Below, piece after piece: positions 24,180-36,519 of a stretch of DNA of 64,000 bases. A program made the translations under genes and the position numbers. The notes under the pieces were generated by a model that ran no database searches, had not been told where the DNA came from, and saw only the letters and a list, made by a program, of their open reading frames with translations. Where the stretch lies: positions 1,426,001 to 1,490,000 of the forward strand of contig WAID01000009.1 in NCBI GenBank assembly GCA_016584495.1, given 5' to 3'. The first letter of the stretch is position 1, and each line of letters opens with the position of its first letter. Source of the DNA: Celoporthe dispersa (lineage: Eukaryota > Ascomycota > Sordariomycetes > Diaporthales > Cryphonectriaceae).

Positions 24180-27100
24180 ATGCATATTCCTGGTGACGAC
24201 AGCAGGGTGAGGAGAGATCAAAATGCATTTACCAGTGGAGCGTCGCAAGACAACAACCCATGCCTCAACCGCCGAGAGTCATTACTGAGCCAAAGTGAAG
24301 ACAGCGACATCTTCGAAGATGCCAGAGACACTTGGGAGCAAGAGGCCCCACCACAGACTGCACCGAGTTCCTCGCTACCGATCCAGCCCTCTGATTCTAC
24401 AACCAGAGGATTGATTGTCACTGATTGTCCTCCGTAAGTAGCTAGAATTTTCTGTGAGATCAAAGATGCGATTCCGTAGGCGTCTCATTTCTAATTGCCG
24501 GGCCTGCTCGACAGTAAGCCCCATTTCATGGACAACTCGAGATGGCTGGAGGCTCAAGTGCAGGGCGATCAAGACGTCCGTTCGAGCACCGGCCACAGCT
24601 TTCATGGAATTCGAATTCCGTCACCGTCCCGACCTGTCAAAGAGCCGGAAGGAGAGCATGTGGCACCCAGACTGAGGTCTGCGCAAGCTGCCGAAGCGCC
24701 TTTACGATTCCCGCGAAGCGTTCGGCACGATCACCTCGTCGATAAGGAAACCGGGAGGCCAACCACAGATCGAGGCTACAATGCAACGCAGCCAATGCGT
24801 GCAATGGCCCCTCCGATATGGATCACCGCATCTGATCGTAGTCACAAATCGTCTTCGTCGTCTTCGTCGAGGGTCCCTCATATTGTCGACACGATGATAA
24901 AAGGCGACAGCAGAACCACGTACAGCAAAAGATGCGAGGACTGCAGCAGACAAGTTCAAAAAGTATGGTACTGCAATGTCTGCAGGTTCTCTTTCTGCGA
25001 TGTCTGCTGGGATCGCCAGCTTCTTCACCGGCAGCCAGGCAGCAGCAGACATGGTCAGTTAGTGCACGAAAAGACCGACCCTACAATTGCCTTAAAGGTT
25101 CACAATGTTATGTTTCCGCCTGTGGACGAATTGACCAGGGCACAATTATACAAAGATGACGAGCTCACTTCGTGGTTTGGTAGGGAAGCCCCACATCAAG
25201 AAGGAAAGACCTTGTTGCGTGCGCGCGTGTATTGACACCTCTCGTTGTAGGGGTTGAGAGGCCGAGCGATCTTGGGCCGCCAATGTTTCAGGACTATGGA
25301 CGTTTTGCAGATTTGATGTCCAGAACGAGTCCAGTAAGAAACAGCCTGGGAGACACCTTCGTGGAGAACGCGAAATCACTCGGCCGGGATAATAGGACTC
25401 CGAGCCTCGTATCCTTTGTCGGTCAGACAGGCGCCGGGAAAAGTACTCTGGTGAAGCTCTTGATTGATCTCGGCCTGCAGGACACAGAGAACTATACCAG
25501 CCCCGTCGTGGGCCCACCTGGTGCTCATGTGCCAACCTCCGAAGACGTGCATCTCTACATGGATCCCAAGACAGCAAGTTCGCAGGGACCAATCCTTTAT
25601 GCAGATTGCGAGGGCCTGGAAGGGGGCGAACGCGAGCCTCTGGGTGCAAAATTCCGAAAGAAGAGGCACAGAGAAGCCGATGCGAGAGACAAGGCGCTAA
25701 AAGCCGGTAAGGTTCTCTCTCAGCGCGAGCTCAAGTGGGCGAATGGCCCCCTGGAGAGGAGCAGAGAATTTGCTGTGACAAACCTCTATCCGAGACTGCT
25801 TTACACCTTCTCGGATGTCATAGTCTTCGTTCTGCGCAATCCAAGGTAAGACGTAATCCCTCGCCACTCCAGAAGCCGAGTCATGTGTGCTAGTTGCTGA
25901 CCATTCTCGAACCAAAATAGGGTTGTTGAACACGTCTTCGAGAGACTTATCACTTGGGCCGCTGCAGCCATTGAGACATCTTCGAACCAGCCCGTCCTTC
26001 CTCATGCAATCATTGTGCTGAATGCTTCAGAGCATGTCATAGATGAGAATCTCTGGAACGTACCAGCGAATACAGAGAGCATCCTTGAAGATCTGGCAGG
26101 TACTGTCAACCGCAATGAGACTTTCAAGAAGCTGGCTCAGTTCTGGAGGGAGCGCAATAAGCCTATCAATACCCTCACCGATCTAGTTCTCTGCTACTAT
26201 AGTTCGATCCAGGTACGGAGTCTTGGTAAAACTATTTCTGTCGAGGTTTTGTGGTGATATTTATTGATTTATAGGTTCTGCGGACGCCCCAAGAAGGCCG
26301 ACCGAAACTCATGCAGGAACAGATAGAGAAACTCTATAACGGCACTCTGACTGCTTGCATTGCCTCTCGTAGTGCAAGGAACCGTCTGAGGATGCTTCTT
26401 GATATCGAAGATTTACAAGAGTACCTTCAGGAAGCCTTCAGCCACTATGCCAGCACGCTCGATTCGCCTTTTGACTTCGTGCAGGCCTCGTTCAGGAATT
26501 CTCCAATCCCCCGGGATTTCGGCGGTCACATCCTGAAGCTGGCGTTGAATGTGATGGAAATTGTGCAGGCTCAAGAAAATGCTTGGGTGGACGGTGCCCG
26601 GCGCATCTTCTCGGAACTCGCCTACATGGTGGCGTCGTGCATCATGCTTGATAATGCAAGACACAAGACCAAAGGTACATGAGAGCCCAATCCCATTTAT
26701 TTTTAATCGCATCCGAGGCTAAGTCACAGTGTAGGCAACGCACTTAAAGTCTTCACCAATTATGTAAATCATCTTGATGACGCACTGGAGAACTTCTGCG
26801 ATCACCATTGGCCTTGCGAGTTTGTCAACGCGGGGAAACAAAGGTGCGTGAACGTACGCGTCGGTCACCAGTCGAAGGGTCATCAATCAAAGAACGGCAA
26901 GGTATTGGCGGCTGGTGACTATGTCTCCAGCTTCTCTTTCAACAACCACTTCAAGGACTTTCGTGACAATGTGTACTCCTGCCTTTCGGCGCTGCTGGAC
27001 GAGCTAGCCCGGCGCGTCTCGGCAGGACATACAGAGGAATCCGCGGCCGCCTCCATCCATAAACACATGGTCTTGACCAAGTTCTTCCTTCACACTTCAA

Positions 27101-30042
27101 CAGAACTGAGCCGAATATCAGATCGCGGGGTTTTTTTGCACAGCCAAACAGCTTGTTTCTGTTGCCTTTTTGGCCAAGCAGAAGTGCAGCTGCCGTGCGG
27201 CCACATAATTTGTGAAAAGTGCTTGGTATTGTACGGAATGCCGAGGGGGGACACAGAATATTCTCTCGACAGTTGCCCGATAGAGGGGCAGAAAAGCATT
27301 CGTTCCTCATATTGGACTTTCCATCTGAAACCGAAGGCAGCTGGGATCCGCGTGTTGACCTTGGACGGGTGAGTGCCACAATCTTCTACGGAGGTATCAA
27401 CGTAGCTAATTCCTTACTGGCAATGGCCTCAGGGGCGGTATTCGGGGCATTGTTGAGTTGGAAGTCCTGAAGCATATCGAAACAGCTCTTGGAGGCCTTC
27501 CAATTCAGTCTCTCTTCGACCTCATCGTCGGAACAAGGTGAGTCTCGCGATCGGTTCATATCCAGCCTTGAGGTTCCAATCAACGATGGATTGAACAATG
27601 CTAACCTCTTCTCAGTACGGGAGGCCTGATAGCCTTGGGTCTCACAAGCATGAAATGGACTGTGGATGACTGCATCGATAATTTCCAGAAGCTCTGTGAC
27701 CAGGCCTTCACAAGGAGGTCGGGTGGAAGTCTGCCAATCCTCGGGGCTCTAGTCGATAACTACCACCACTCCAAATATCGGACGGCGACACTTGAGAGCG
27801 CACTGAAGACGGCATTCTCTGAGGAGTTTCACCTCTTTGGAGGACGGGCTCCTGTTGATACCTGCGGACTCCCGGTCAAGGTAGCTGTCACGGCGACATC
27901 TCTGGCTGGAAATAAAACCTATCTTCTTTCGAACTATAACAGAACAGGGTTGACACGTGGGCCAGGTAAGCATTCTTGGACAGCTCCCTTGTGCCGGTGA
28001 AGACTGATGAAAGCCAAAAAGCAGAGAGTTATCACTTCCAACGACCCGAGCGCATCGACAACGAGGTGAAAATATGGGAAGCGTGCGTCTAACACTTAAC
28101 ACCACCTGCTGACCCCCCCCCCCTGCCTTTTTCTGTTCCCCCAGAAGCAAAGATTCACCTGGGAGAGCATCTGGACTTTAGTTATATGTCTGACCTCTTG
28201 CACAACAGAGCCCGGGCGACTTCGGCTGCGCCTCGCTTTTTCAAGTCCTTCCACCATGAGCAGTCCCAAAAAACGTACATCGATGGTGCTATCCATCATA
28301 ATAACCCATGTCGAGTTGCAGACGCCGAGAGAAAACTTCTCTGGCCCGATATTGACACCCCCGATATCTTTTCTCTCCATTGGCACGGGGGCTTCCATCA
28401 CCCTCGAAAGACAAGCGAGCGAGCGAGCACATGCCGCTAAGAAGGGGATCGTCTCCCATGGTGTGACTCTATTCAGCATCCTGAAGAAGAATATGGAAAC
28501 GGCGCTAGACTGCGACAGGATCTGGAATGATCACTTCGCCTCCGTCTCGACCCAATGTCCGTCTTCCGTCTCAAGATTCCGGCGACTCAACCCGCCCTTG
28601 GAGGGCGATATCCCAGCATTAGATGACAAAGCTATGATGGGGAGTGTCAGCAGGGCTGCTCGGGCGAGCCTGCGGAGAGACCCTGCCGTAGGCAGTATTG
28701 CAAAGCAGCTTCTCGCTTCTATCTTCTATTTCCAACTCTCCAATACCTCAGACGAAGATGACAATTCGTACACCGTGCAAGGTAAGTCTCCAACGAGGCG
28801 ATTGTCTGTTTTTCAGTTGTTGCCCATCGAGAAACACTGACGCTATCGATGTATCTCATCCCAGGTAAGATCTTGTGCCGGCTTTCCCAGCCGTCGTACG
28901 AGTTACGGAAGCTAGGGAATCACTTCGCCCAAGAATCCTTGCAATGTGGCGAATTGAGCTTTGTCGTATGGGAACAATCCACTCTTGAGTGCCTAGACCG
29001 GCAGGTATTGTCGACAAAGGTGGTCGATCGGATGATTCACGAACAACGGTTTGACATCGACAGATTGGCCTTTCGAGTGAAGAGCAAGGCTGCCCTGACG
29101 CACATCAACTTGTGTTTTGGAGACATGACCATGTTTCCTATCAGCGGATTCCCTAGATCAGTCTTCCTCAATACGGCCTACGAGAAAAGCGCTCGAAGCT
29201 CTCACACACCCACCCCGTTACTCTCCACAACGCGCGGAGGCAATATCACTCGCGGATCTTCTCGCTATACACACGGATCCAGACGTCTAAAGCACGTAGC
29301 TACCTGGGAGCCCCCCACATTACGGTCCAGCCATAGCCTCACTAATCTACAGCGATATGGCGATCCCGACAGAGTCATCGGATCAGATGTCATCCATCCG
29401 TACCCGTGCGCAGCTGACAACCATGCAACCTCGCTCCCGGAGGTGATGTTCGAGAAACGGCTGCAACCTATTGCGCAGAACCCATGGTCGGCCCAGCACC
29501 GCCAGCAGCAGGAGCAGGAGCAGGAGCAAGAGCAGGAGCAGAAGCAACAGCAACAGCAAGAAGAGCAAGGAGAGCAGCCGCAGCCTCTCCAGAGACCGCA
29601 GCCAAAGGCGTCGGCGAGGGCGACATTACGAAATGCCTTTAGGGCCCTATTTTGGCCGATCCGGGCTCACCCACCGCGCAAGAGAATAGGAGAAGAATCA
29701 CCAATGTCAGACTCGCATGAAGCTATCCATCTCTGGATGGAAGGAACCAGGCTGTATGCGGGAATACAAGAGGATCGGGATTCCTCAGACTCTGAGTCGC
29801 TTTCGATGCAGTACTACCACGTCAACCCAGAGGAGAACAGGATCTACCAGCGATGGGTCAGTCAGCTCGGCCCAAGCATGGCCAACCAGGTGCCGAACTG
29901 GCCACTTCCAGATGCCTCTACAGAGTTTGCTACCCTAACTCTGCATCATGAGCTTTCGGCAGAGTCGTGGAGCGAGCTTCCGGCAGACTCGTGTCCAGTT
30001 GAAATGGACGCAGACTCCCTACTGTTTGAGCTACCAGGTTAA
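24180..30042 (+). CDS. Multidomain zinc finger-GTPase-RING-patatin protein
   Basis: Eleven exons (24180-24433, 24515-25179, 25251-25845, 25921-26212, 26275-26674, 26735-27368, 27433-27537, 27616-27965, 28025-28082, 28209-28781, 28865-30042) encode about 1700 residues. Order: low-complexity N-terminus; Cys-rich ZZ/B-box-like finger (residues about 225-265, CEDC...CNVC...CDVC); GTPase domain from about 360 with P-loop GQTGAGKST and DCEG, resembling large GB1/RHD3-type GTPases; RING-like Cys/His cluster about 875-910 (CFCC...CGHIICEKC); complete patatin lipase domain with oxyanion loop DGGGIRG (about 946), nucleophile GTSTGG (Ser about 982) and DGA dyad Asp (about 1143); Gln/Glu repeat near 1520. 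Patatins are serine lipases that damage membranes. One extra T in a TTTT run near 28370 breaks the frame; without it the length is divisible by three. Function as an immune-type cell-death effector is inferred from architecture. Confidence 0.85.
29503..29568 (+). repeat. Gln/Glu codon repeat in the patatin protein
   Basis: A run of CAG/GAG/CAA codons encodes an almost pure Gln-Glu tract in the C-terminal tail, beyond the lipase domain. It is probably length-variable. Confidence 0.85.
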
Positions 30043-31916
30043 AGTTGAATGCGAAGTAGCGAGTCACTTATCTCAGTGAATTGAGAGTATAATATATGCA
30101 ACATGGTGTCGGATATATTGTGTACATAGGATCAAGACTCCCTTTCCCAGACGAAAATGGTGAATTTGAGAATTTGCTATCATATTGATGTCATGGCTTC
30201 AGTGTAAGAATTACTGAATATCGCACGAGACCTTTTTTGGAGAGCTGGAGGATTACAACAGGATTTAAAACGAATTTTGAATCAATATCCACGGATTATA
30301 CATATTGATATTAGTATTAGCAGGCTTTTGTAAATAAAAGCTAAAACAGAGAATAGATTACGCTGAAAAGAAGAGAAGAAAAAGTCTATCTCAGGCAATG
30401 GTCCTATTACGGGAACAAGACAACAACATCATTACTGCAATCTGTTGCAATTTGAATTTCAAGCAAGCCCCAAAAATTCCGAAATGAGGACTTCCCGTGA
30501 TAAGAGTTGACATAATCATCATTCCACCGCCAACTCCTACTCGTCTGGTTAACAAATTAGCATGAATACAAAGAAGATCTAAGTTGAAATGTATATAACA
30601 GAAGAGAAGAAAAATGCTATCAGCTTGCTAGTTCAACGGACGCTGGAGGCTCGGCCGGCACGTACTGTTCTAAACACTGTTCACCGCCAAATAATTCCTG
30701 GCCTCTGATTGGCCAATCTGAAAATGCGCAATGGAGATTAGTCAGAAGTCAGGTGATTAAGGACCTCCAGAGGTCCCCCCCTCTTTGGAAGTGGCTGTTG
30801 AGTGGCTATGTATGGCTATTGAGGAGTGTTGAGTGTTAAGAAAGGTCTATTATAGCATCATGCTTTCCTAATCGGGAGAAAAAGAAAAGCTACAGGCTAC
30901 AGCGCCGCAGGCAGGGAGGTTCAGGGGATCTCCCCCTAGTAATCAAGTAAATACTCTAATAATTGAATAATATATTGAATAAAGAAATGAATAAAGCTAT
31001 TTAGATCTTTCCATTGATATGCTTTGCTTAGGCTGCTATAGTTTTTGCTGCATATTGATTAATAAATTGCAGCTTTCTGCTTGCTATATCTGTATCTATT
31101 TGCTATTGCTACCTCTTTCCTTCCTAGTTAGAAAAATCTATTATAAGCAATAAACAAGCAAGCAAGCAAACAAGCAAGCAAGTAAACTACAACCATATTC
31201 CTTAGCCTGTTATCGCTATTAATATCAATCTAATATATATTCTAATGGATTCGTCGCTTAGCAAAGTCAAGAGTGCACTGAACACTATGTGCTGGGCGAG
31301 CTTCCAGGGGCAAAAAGGCGCTTCCGCTCTGGCCGGCACTCCGTTGATTTCTTAATCGTTCCACTAACCGCCCCCCCCCCCCCCGGGATAGCAATTGAAC
31401 TACCTCCTAGGATACAGATTAAAATATACGAAAAAAATTTGATATTCTCCCCAGAACTTGTGGAGGGCCGTAGTACACCAAATTTAGTGGAACGGTTTCG
31501 TATATCTTTATATTTTTGTTACAAGCTGAGCCCTTCTCACTGATAGGACTATCAGCCCCTGCTCGGACCAGGGCTCTATGAATATGTATTGCCTTGCTCT
31601 CTTCTCGCTTTCCTTTGTCTTTTCTATTTCAGAAGATGGATCATCTCACTATGAATTCGGCCTCACCAACGCTCCCCCCTGCTCGTCTCAATCTTATATT
31701 ACTACAAATCGCGAATTAAAAAGAAGATCACTGGTAATGAATTGTTCCATAAGGCGTTTATAACTACTAAGAATCCTCTTTCTATTATCCTAGTACTAGA
31801 AGCTTCTTACTATCTATTAGCGCTCAAAGTTAGTAAAAATCGTTGAGAGAATATTAGGCGTTAATCATTCAGGTTAGACTAGCTTACCATGATAAAACTC
31901 CAATAATAGAGTGTAA
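30043..31916. other. Intergenic, no gene recognised
   Basis: This 1.9 kb gap separates the patatin gene from the peptide cluster. It contains an AT-rich stretch (about 30950-31240), an AAGC/AAAC tetranucleotide tract (about 31154-31190) and a C run of about fifteen bases near 31371. No coding family is seen. Confidence 0.5.
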
Positions 31917-32297
31917 TTAGCAAGCCTCGATGCCGTCAGTACCCTCGCTATCACGCTTGATCCAATTGTAACTGCATCGTTTAACTTTGACAATAGCCTC
32001 CGCGGCGGCCTCGAACTCCCGCTTGCAAGCCTCGATTCCGTCGACTTCTTCCGTATCGCGCTTGATCCAGTTGTAACTGCATCGCTTCACTGTAGAAAAG
32101 GCTTCCTCCAAGGTGGCCTCTGTATCGCGCTTGCAGGCCTCGATTCCGTCGGTGCTGGGTTCGTCGCGCTTGATCCAGTTGTAGCTGCAGCGCTTGATCT
32201 TAGCGGCGTCAGCGACCTTGTCTATACCCGGAGCTGAGAGGCTGGGGGCGGCGGTCGCGACAACAGCGAAGAGGATGATAGCCTTGATGATCTGCAT
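31917..32297 (-). CDS. Secreted repeat precursor of a Kex2-processed peptide (RiPP/dikaritin type)
   Basis: The 126-residue frame starts at ATG 32297, chosen because a signal peptide (MQIIKAIILFAVVATAAP) begins there; the frame extends upstream without a signal peptide. Three repeats follow, each KR-CSYNWI-KR-D-x4-DGIEAC, separated by acidic spacers of 12-13 residues. Eight Lys-Arg sites match the cleavage site of Kex2 protease in the Golgi. CSYNWI is identical in all three copies while the residues between it and DGIEAC vary (EPST, TEEV, SEGT). This is the layout of ustiloxin/phomopsin-type precursors, in which short Tyr-containing cores are released and cross-linked by UstYa proteins; three such genes of that class and a relative follow. 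The third repeat ends at the stop without a final KR. An alpha-factor-like pheromone is the main alternative. Confidence 0.85.
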   Translation of the reverse strand: MQIIKAIILFAVVATAAPSLSAPGIDKVADAAKIKRCSYNWIKRDEPSTDGIEACKRDTEATLEEAFSTVKRCSYNWIKRDTEEVDGIEACKREFEAAAEAIVKVKRCSYNWIKRDSEGTDGIEAC

Positions 32298-33298
32298 CTT
32301 GATATGGTTTGTGCTGGAAGGCGGCGACGAGCTCTGTGTTCTTCTGTGATAGTGAGGAGCAGACAGATGGGCTGGATATGTGCTGAATAGTGATGATAAT
32401 AAGATAAGTTCCAGAAACCGGACCTGGGATCGCCGATTTATACTTCTGGAAGCCTCGTCAATGCTCAGCTTGATTCCACTCATATGGCCCTAACGCCGAT
32501 GCTTTGTCGCGCATCAAAGGTCAGAAAATATGCAAAGCGACCCGCGCGCTATCGACACCACATTGCAGGAGTCATGCCCACGTGACTAAAATTCAAACTC
32601 GTTAACAAATCTCTTAGATGGTCAGGATGGAGTCAAGGTGTCTTAACAGTGAGTCGCCCGACAAGAACGTCGCAACGGTCGGCAAGGGAATGGTGTCTGT
32701 TCGCGATGCGACGACCTGGAAGGACCAGAGCATTCCAGATTCATTTTGGGGAGCGACACGAGTCTCACAGCCTCAAACCGCTAGGCAACCAGCAACCCAT
32801 GCCCCTCCCTTACTGCAATAATCTCGGTATTACCGCGTTAGGACAGGTTTGCTCGTTGTAGCGTTGCGCAGCTTATGCCGCGCGAATGCGCCAACTACGA
32901 AGGATTCCATACGGCGCGTCGCCGGTCTGAAATCAGCCGCACAGCAGTAGGATCCTGGGAGAGCTGACATCCTGTTGGACGTTAACCCATTTTGTAACCC
33001 CGTACATAGCTTATAGACTGGGAGCCAATGGCAACTCATCCATTTGAGATGCCATTAGTCATATGCCGGAATCAATAATAAGCATCAATATCTAGGTTTC
33101 CTACTCATAAAATTTACGGTCGGGTCATGTCAAAGAATGGCTCATTTACTTTTAGATCTGGGCAAGTATTATTGGACAGCTTCTCCTAGTCCCAGTGATG
33201 ATAAAGCTATATGGATTTCGAGCACGAATTGGCCAACAAAATGAGAACTATCTGTATCAATGTCACAAGTAATTACGCTACATCGCACATGTTCGGGC
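32298..33298. promoter_or_regulatory. Upstream region of the precursor gene
   Basis: The first 200 bp belong to the precursor promoter and 5' leader, including the TATA-like site listed separately. The rest, up to the end of the convergently placed UstYa gene 1, shows no recognisable gene. Confidence 0.4.
32436..32442 (-). promoter_or_regulatory. TATA-like box of the precursor gene
   Basis: TATAAAT lies on the coding strand about 140 bp upstream of the chosen ATG, a plausible distance for a highly expressed fungal gene with a leader of about 100 bp. It also supports the internal ATG, since the longer frame would start upstream of this box. Confidence 0.45.
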
Positions 33299-34547
33299 TC
33301 AGTCAACCTGTTCAGGGAGTTTGAGCTCGACGTTCATATGTTTTCCGTCCGCGTGGAATCCAGGGATTTCTCGCTGCTTAGCCCAGGTATAGATAGCTTC
33401 GAAGTTGCGGCATTGATGCGGCGTACTGTGACGAGCGATATAGCCTGAAATCTCAGGGATCCACTCGAACGTGATCGGGGTTATATCGCCATGGCACATA
33501 ATAACCTGGCGCAAGTAATCGATACAGTGGTCTAGACGGGCTATCAGTCGTTGCACCAGATCATACCACCTCTGGCATTGACACAGGTTCAGGGAAGTTT
33601 GGATATTCAAACATACCAGTGTGATCTACCCGTTGATATGTGTCGTCTTGAAAAGGCCTCCCAGCAATGACAGCCTCGTTCAGTTCCCAGAACTGATCTC
33701 TGAGCCATTTCTGCATGATTATGTGTCAAGTGTCAGGTCAACGTTCCTCGTTTCTTCCCAAACAGGTTCGAGTACGATACGGCCCCCCGGAGCTACTCAC
33801 CAGGCAGTGCAATTGATGGAACATTTCGAGCTCGACAATATGTCTGTGCTGATCTTGCCTAGTCGACGCGGTGCCATTTACAATTCTCGCATTTTCCTTG
33901 TCTGATATGCCGACCACACCAACTAAGTAGCAATCATTGTCAGTCAAGAGCTCCTTTCGATCATGCTGCTCCCACAGGTTCGCACGAGAAAGGTGGTCTC
34001 TACCCTCAAGCAGTTTCTCCCAGACTGCGTTGCTCTGTGCATTCGGCGGCCCTTCGGTGGCTGTGAGCTTGTCGTGACGGAAGTCGTGGAAGCCCGCGCG
34101 CTGAAAGCGGAGATACTCATACACTTCAGGAGCATCGTCGAATACTCCTGGAGGATGAGAGAAACATTATTTGACTCTATTCCGCAATTATATCTGAACA
34201 AAACGTATATGCTGTATTAGGAACAAAAAACAAAAACGGACTGGCTTACTTTCGTTGCCAAGCAGGCATGTTCCTGAGCCTCGCTGTATCCAGATAAAGT
34301 ATACCAAAACGAACCAGGAGGAGACAAAAAGAGCTTTGACGATGAAATTGCAAGCTTTCGTGGCTATTTCTGTCCACGATCGAGAACAGTGCGGTTGGAT
34401 ACTGGCTGGTTCATGCCTGTTCAACAGGGCTTCTTGCGCCTCTTCATCGGCCTCTTTGCGACCACAGCGGCCATTACTAGTCAGAAAAGCGCTTCGACGC
34501 CATTCTGACGAGGAAAATTTTTCTTGTGTCGTTCTAGACGGCCACAT
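33299..34547 (-). CDS. UstYa-family (DUF3328) peptide-modifying protein 1
   Basis: Four exons (34547-34250, 34147-33801, 33710-33617, 33531-33299) give 323 residues; the phases close exactly. An N-terminal cytosolic region is followed by a membrane span (IVKALFVSSWFVLVYFIW, about 70-90). The lumenal part carries both family motifs: HQLHC and HTDHC (H-x-x-H-C), the second followed by IDYLRQVIMCHGD. The second motif is formed across an intron, which supports the splice model. UstYa proteins are copper-type oxidases thought to form macrocyclic ether or C-C bonds in dikaritin peptides. It is divergent with UstYa gene 2, sharing a 423 bp promoter. Confidence 0.88.
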
Positions 34548-34970
34548 GGTGGTAATTCGTGTTGTAGCTCCTATTAAACGTATGAAGTTCTCCGAGCCAG
34601 CGAATGAGGTTGCTGCTTAAGCAGATGATGAAAAAAGGTCACAAAAAAGAAAGTCGTTCTCATGCTGATGCTCCGTAGATGGCTCACAAGGATTTTGTCT
34701 ATGGCAATCAGGGAATCCACCCCGCAGTCCCTTACAATGGGCGCTCTTTCGGCGTGACGCGGATTGTGGATTAGGCGCGGCGGCAAACCCCCACAGCTAT
34801 TGTGGATAGATATAGTACTCTTAATGATTTTGCTATGTCATTGTTAGATATGGAACACTGTTCGATTTCCAAAGGGACTGTTTCTAATTTTCCTTCTGTA
34901 TATCTCCTCTGTAGGTGCGGAAGCTTTCCTCCAGAAGTTCTACACGAGACTAGATCGCTATCGGCCCATC
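34548..34970. promoter_or_regulatory. Bidirectional promoter region of UstYa genes 1 and 2
   Basis: These 423 bp separate two divergently transcribed UstYa genes, so one regulator could control both. I did not identify a binding site by eye. Confidence 0.5.
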
Positions 34971-35945
34971 ATGTTTTCCCTCTCCTGGTTGAGAACAAAG
35001 CACGTCCAACCAATACAGTCCTATTCTACATTGAAGCAGGAAGAGGACGATAACTTGACCACCTCTGAGCACTCCTCGTCCAATAATAATATTGTGACGC
35101 TTGAAAGACGGAGCCAGCACACGAGATCACGTCTTCATATGTCTCTTTTCGTGAACGGAGTCCTAGCACTAGTTTTGTTGGGTTTTTTCGCTGGGCGTTG
35201 GGCATCAAAGCCGAAATCGCTATTGAAATCGCCAGTGCCGGAATGTTTGTTGCCCATCTACTCTTTTTTTTTTTTATATCAGTGTTTCCGCTTCTGACTT
35301 CAGTCCTCATGTAGTCCCCTACGAAGTCCGAACGTTCAAGATGGATCCTCTGTTCTTGTCTCTCCCTAATTATGAGAGCAATCGTGCTTGGCATGACCTC
35401 CCTGGACGTAAGTAGTGGGTTTAGGATCTTTAGCTCTGAACAGCTGGGGCTGGCCGGTCTTGTCTCATGTTAACCCAGCCATCTAAGCTAATGGCCGCGG
35501 TTTTATCAACCTCGACCCCAATGACCCCGACTTCGATTATCCGGACACCAGGGCTGGGTTGTCAGTATTCCATCAAGTCCATTGCCTTGTGAGTAATGCA
35601 ATCCAGATCTTCCTCACGTTTCGCTGCGGTGAACTCAACAACAACTATCAGGGCGCTTTGAGGCATTTCATGTGGGACCTGGTGTACGGGCGAGTTGACA
35701 CAGAGCAAATGCTGCGAGAGTGGCCAGAGAATGCATCCAGGCCGACATACGACAATGCTATCCATGGTCTTTGGCATTATGCACATTGCTTTGACTACCT
35801 CCGGCAGGCGGTCATGTGCAATGCCGACTTGTCCCTGGAGTTTGTTTCGGAGGACACAGGCTTAGCAGTGGTAGATGGATTGGACTATCCGCACGTGTGT
35901 AAAAACTGGGAGATGATTTGGGATTATGCTGAGAGATACGGTTAG
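34971..35945 (+). CDS. UstYa-family (DUF3328) peptide-modifying protein 2
   Basis: Four exons: 34971-35248 (end uncertain), 35304-35407, 35488-35588, 35652-35945. A polar N-terminus precedes a membrane span (VNGVLALVLLGFFAGRW, about 62-78). The lumenal domain has HQVHC at the end of exon 3 and HYAHC followed by FDYLRQAVMCNAD in exon 4, the two HXXHC motifs of the family, and ends with a conserved HVCKNWEMIWDYAE-type block. The first intron has a weak donor (GTTGCC) and a run of about twelve T, so its borders are the least certain. It would act in the secretory pathway on the Kex2-released peptide. Confidence 0.82.
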
Positions 35946-36519
35946 GAAGTTTTTGATCCTTATTCAATATATAGTCCCGCATAACTCGAAGAACTCGATG
36001 ACCGTCTTCTCTTAAAGAAGCTACACTAATATACACGCGATGTTGAGAAGTCATTTCACCCATATTCGAACATTTAAGAAATCAATCAATCCCATTTCGA
36101 ACTCTTGTTGTAATAGAAAACGCTCTATTACGGGATTACATCTGCAATACTTCGCATTTCCAGCACAGCCCTTCACTTTTGCTGGGCATATAAATTACAT
36201 TCAAGCAAGTACTAATCATTATGTTTGCCGCATGTCTGTTCCTATCCTCGTCACGTCAGTCAGCAATCAACCCTTGTGTTCCCGCCCCCTTTTCTGACGC
36301 CTTTGGTCAGCAGCGAGCCCCACACCCTTTTGGCGTCTCGCCATAGAGATCCCTTGAATATATGTCTGGTGCCTCTCGTTGTCAAGCGTATGAATAACTA
36401 CTAAGACATAATGACTTGACTTTGAGTTAATCATTCTGATATCAACTCTAGATCGGCTCAGCCATAAGCTCATAATATCCCGTTCCTAACCCACCCAAAA
36501 CTTGGTGCTTCTTATCATA
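35946..36519. other. Intergenic between UstYa genes 2 and 3
   Basis: This includes the terminator of gene 2 and promoter of gene 3, both on the plus strand. Nothing else is recognised. Confidence 0.4.

Noticed and set aside
31917..32297. Mating pheromone (alpha-factor-like) precursor
   Set aside because: The general layout is similar, but the repeat lacks the W-C...G-x-x-C pattern of Pezizomycotina alpha pheromones that I know, and it sits beside four HXXHC proteins. Kept only as an alternative.
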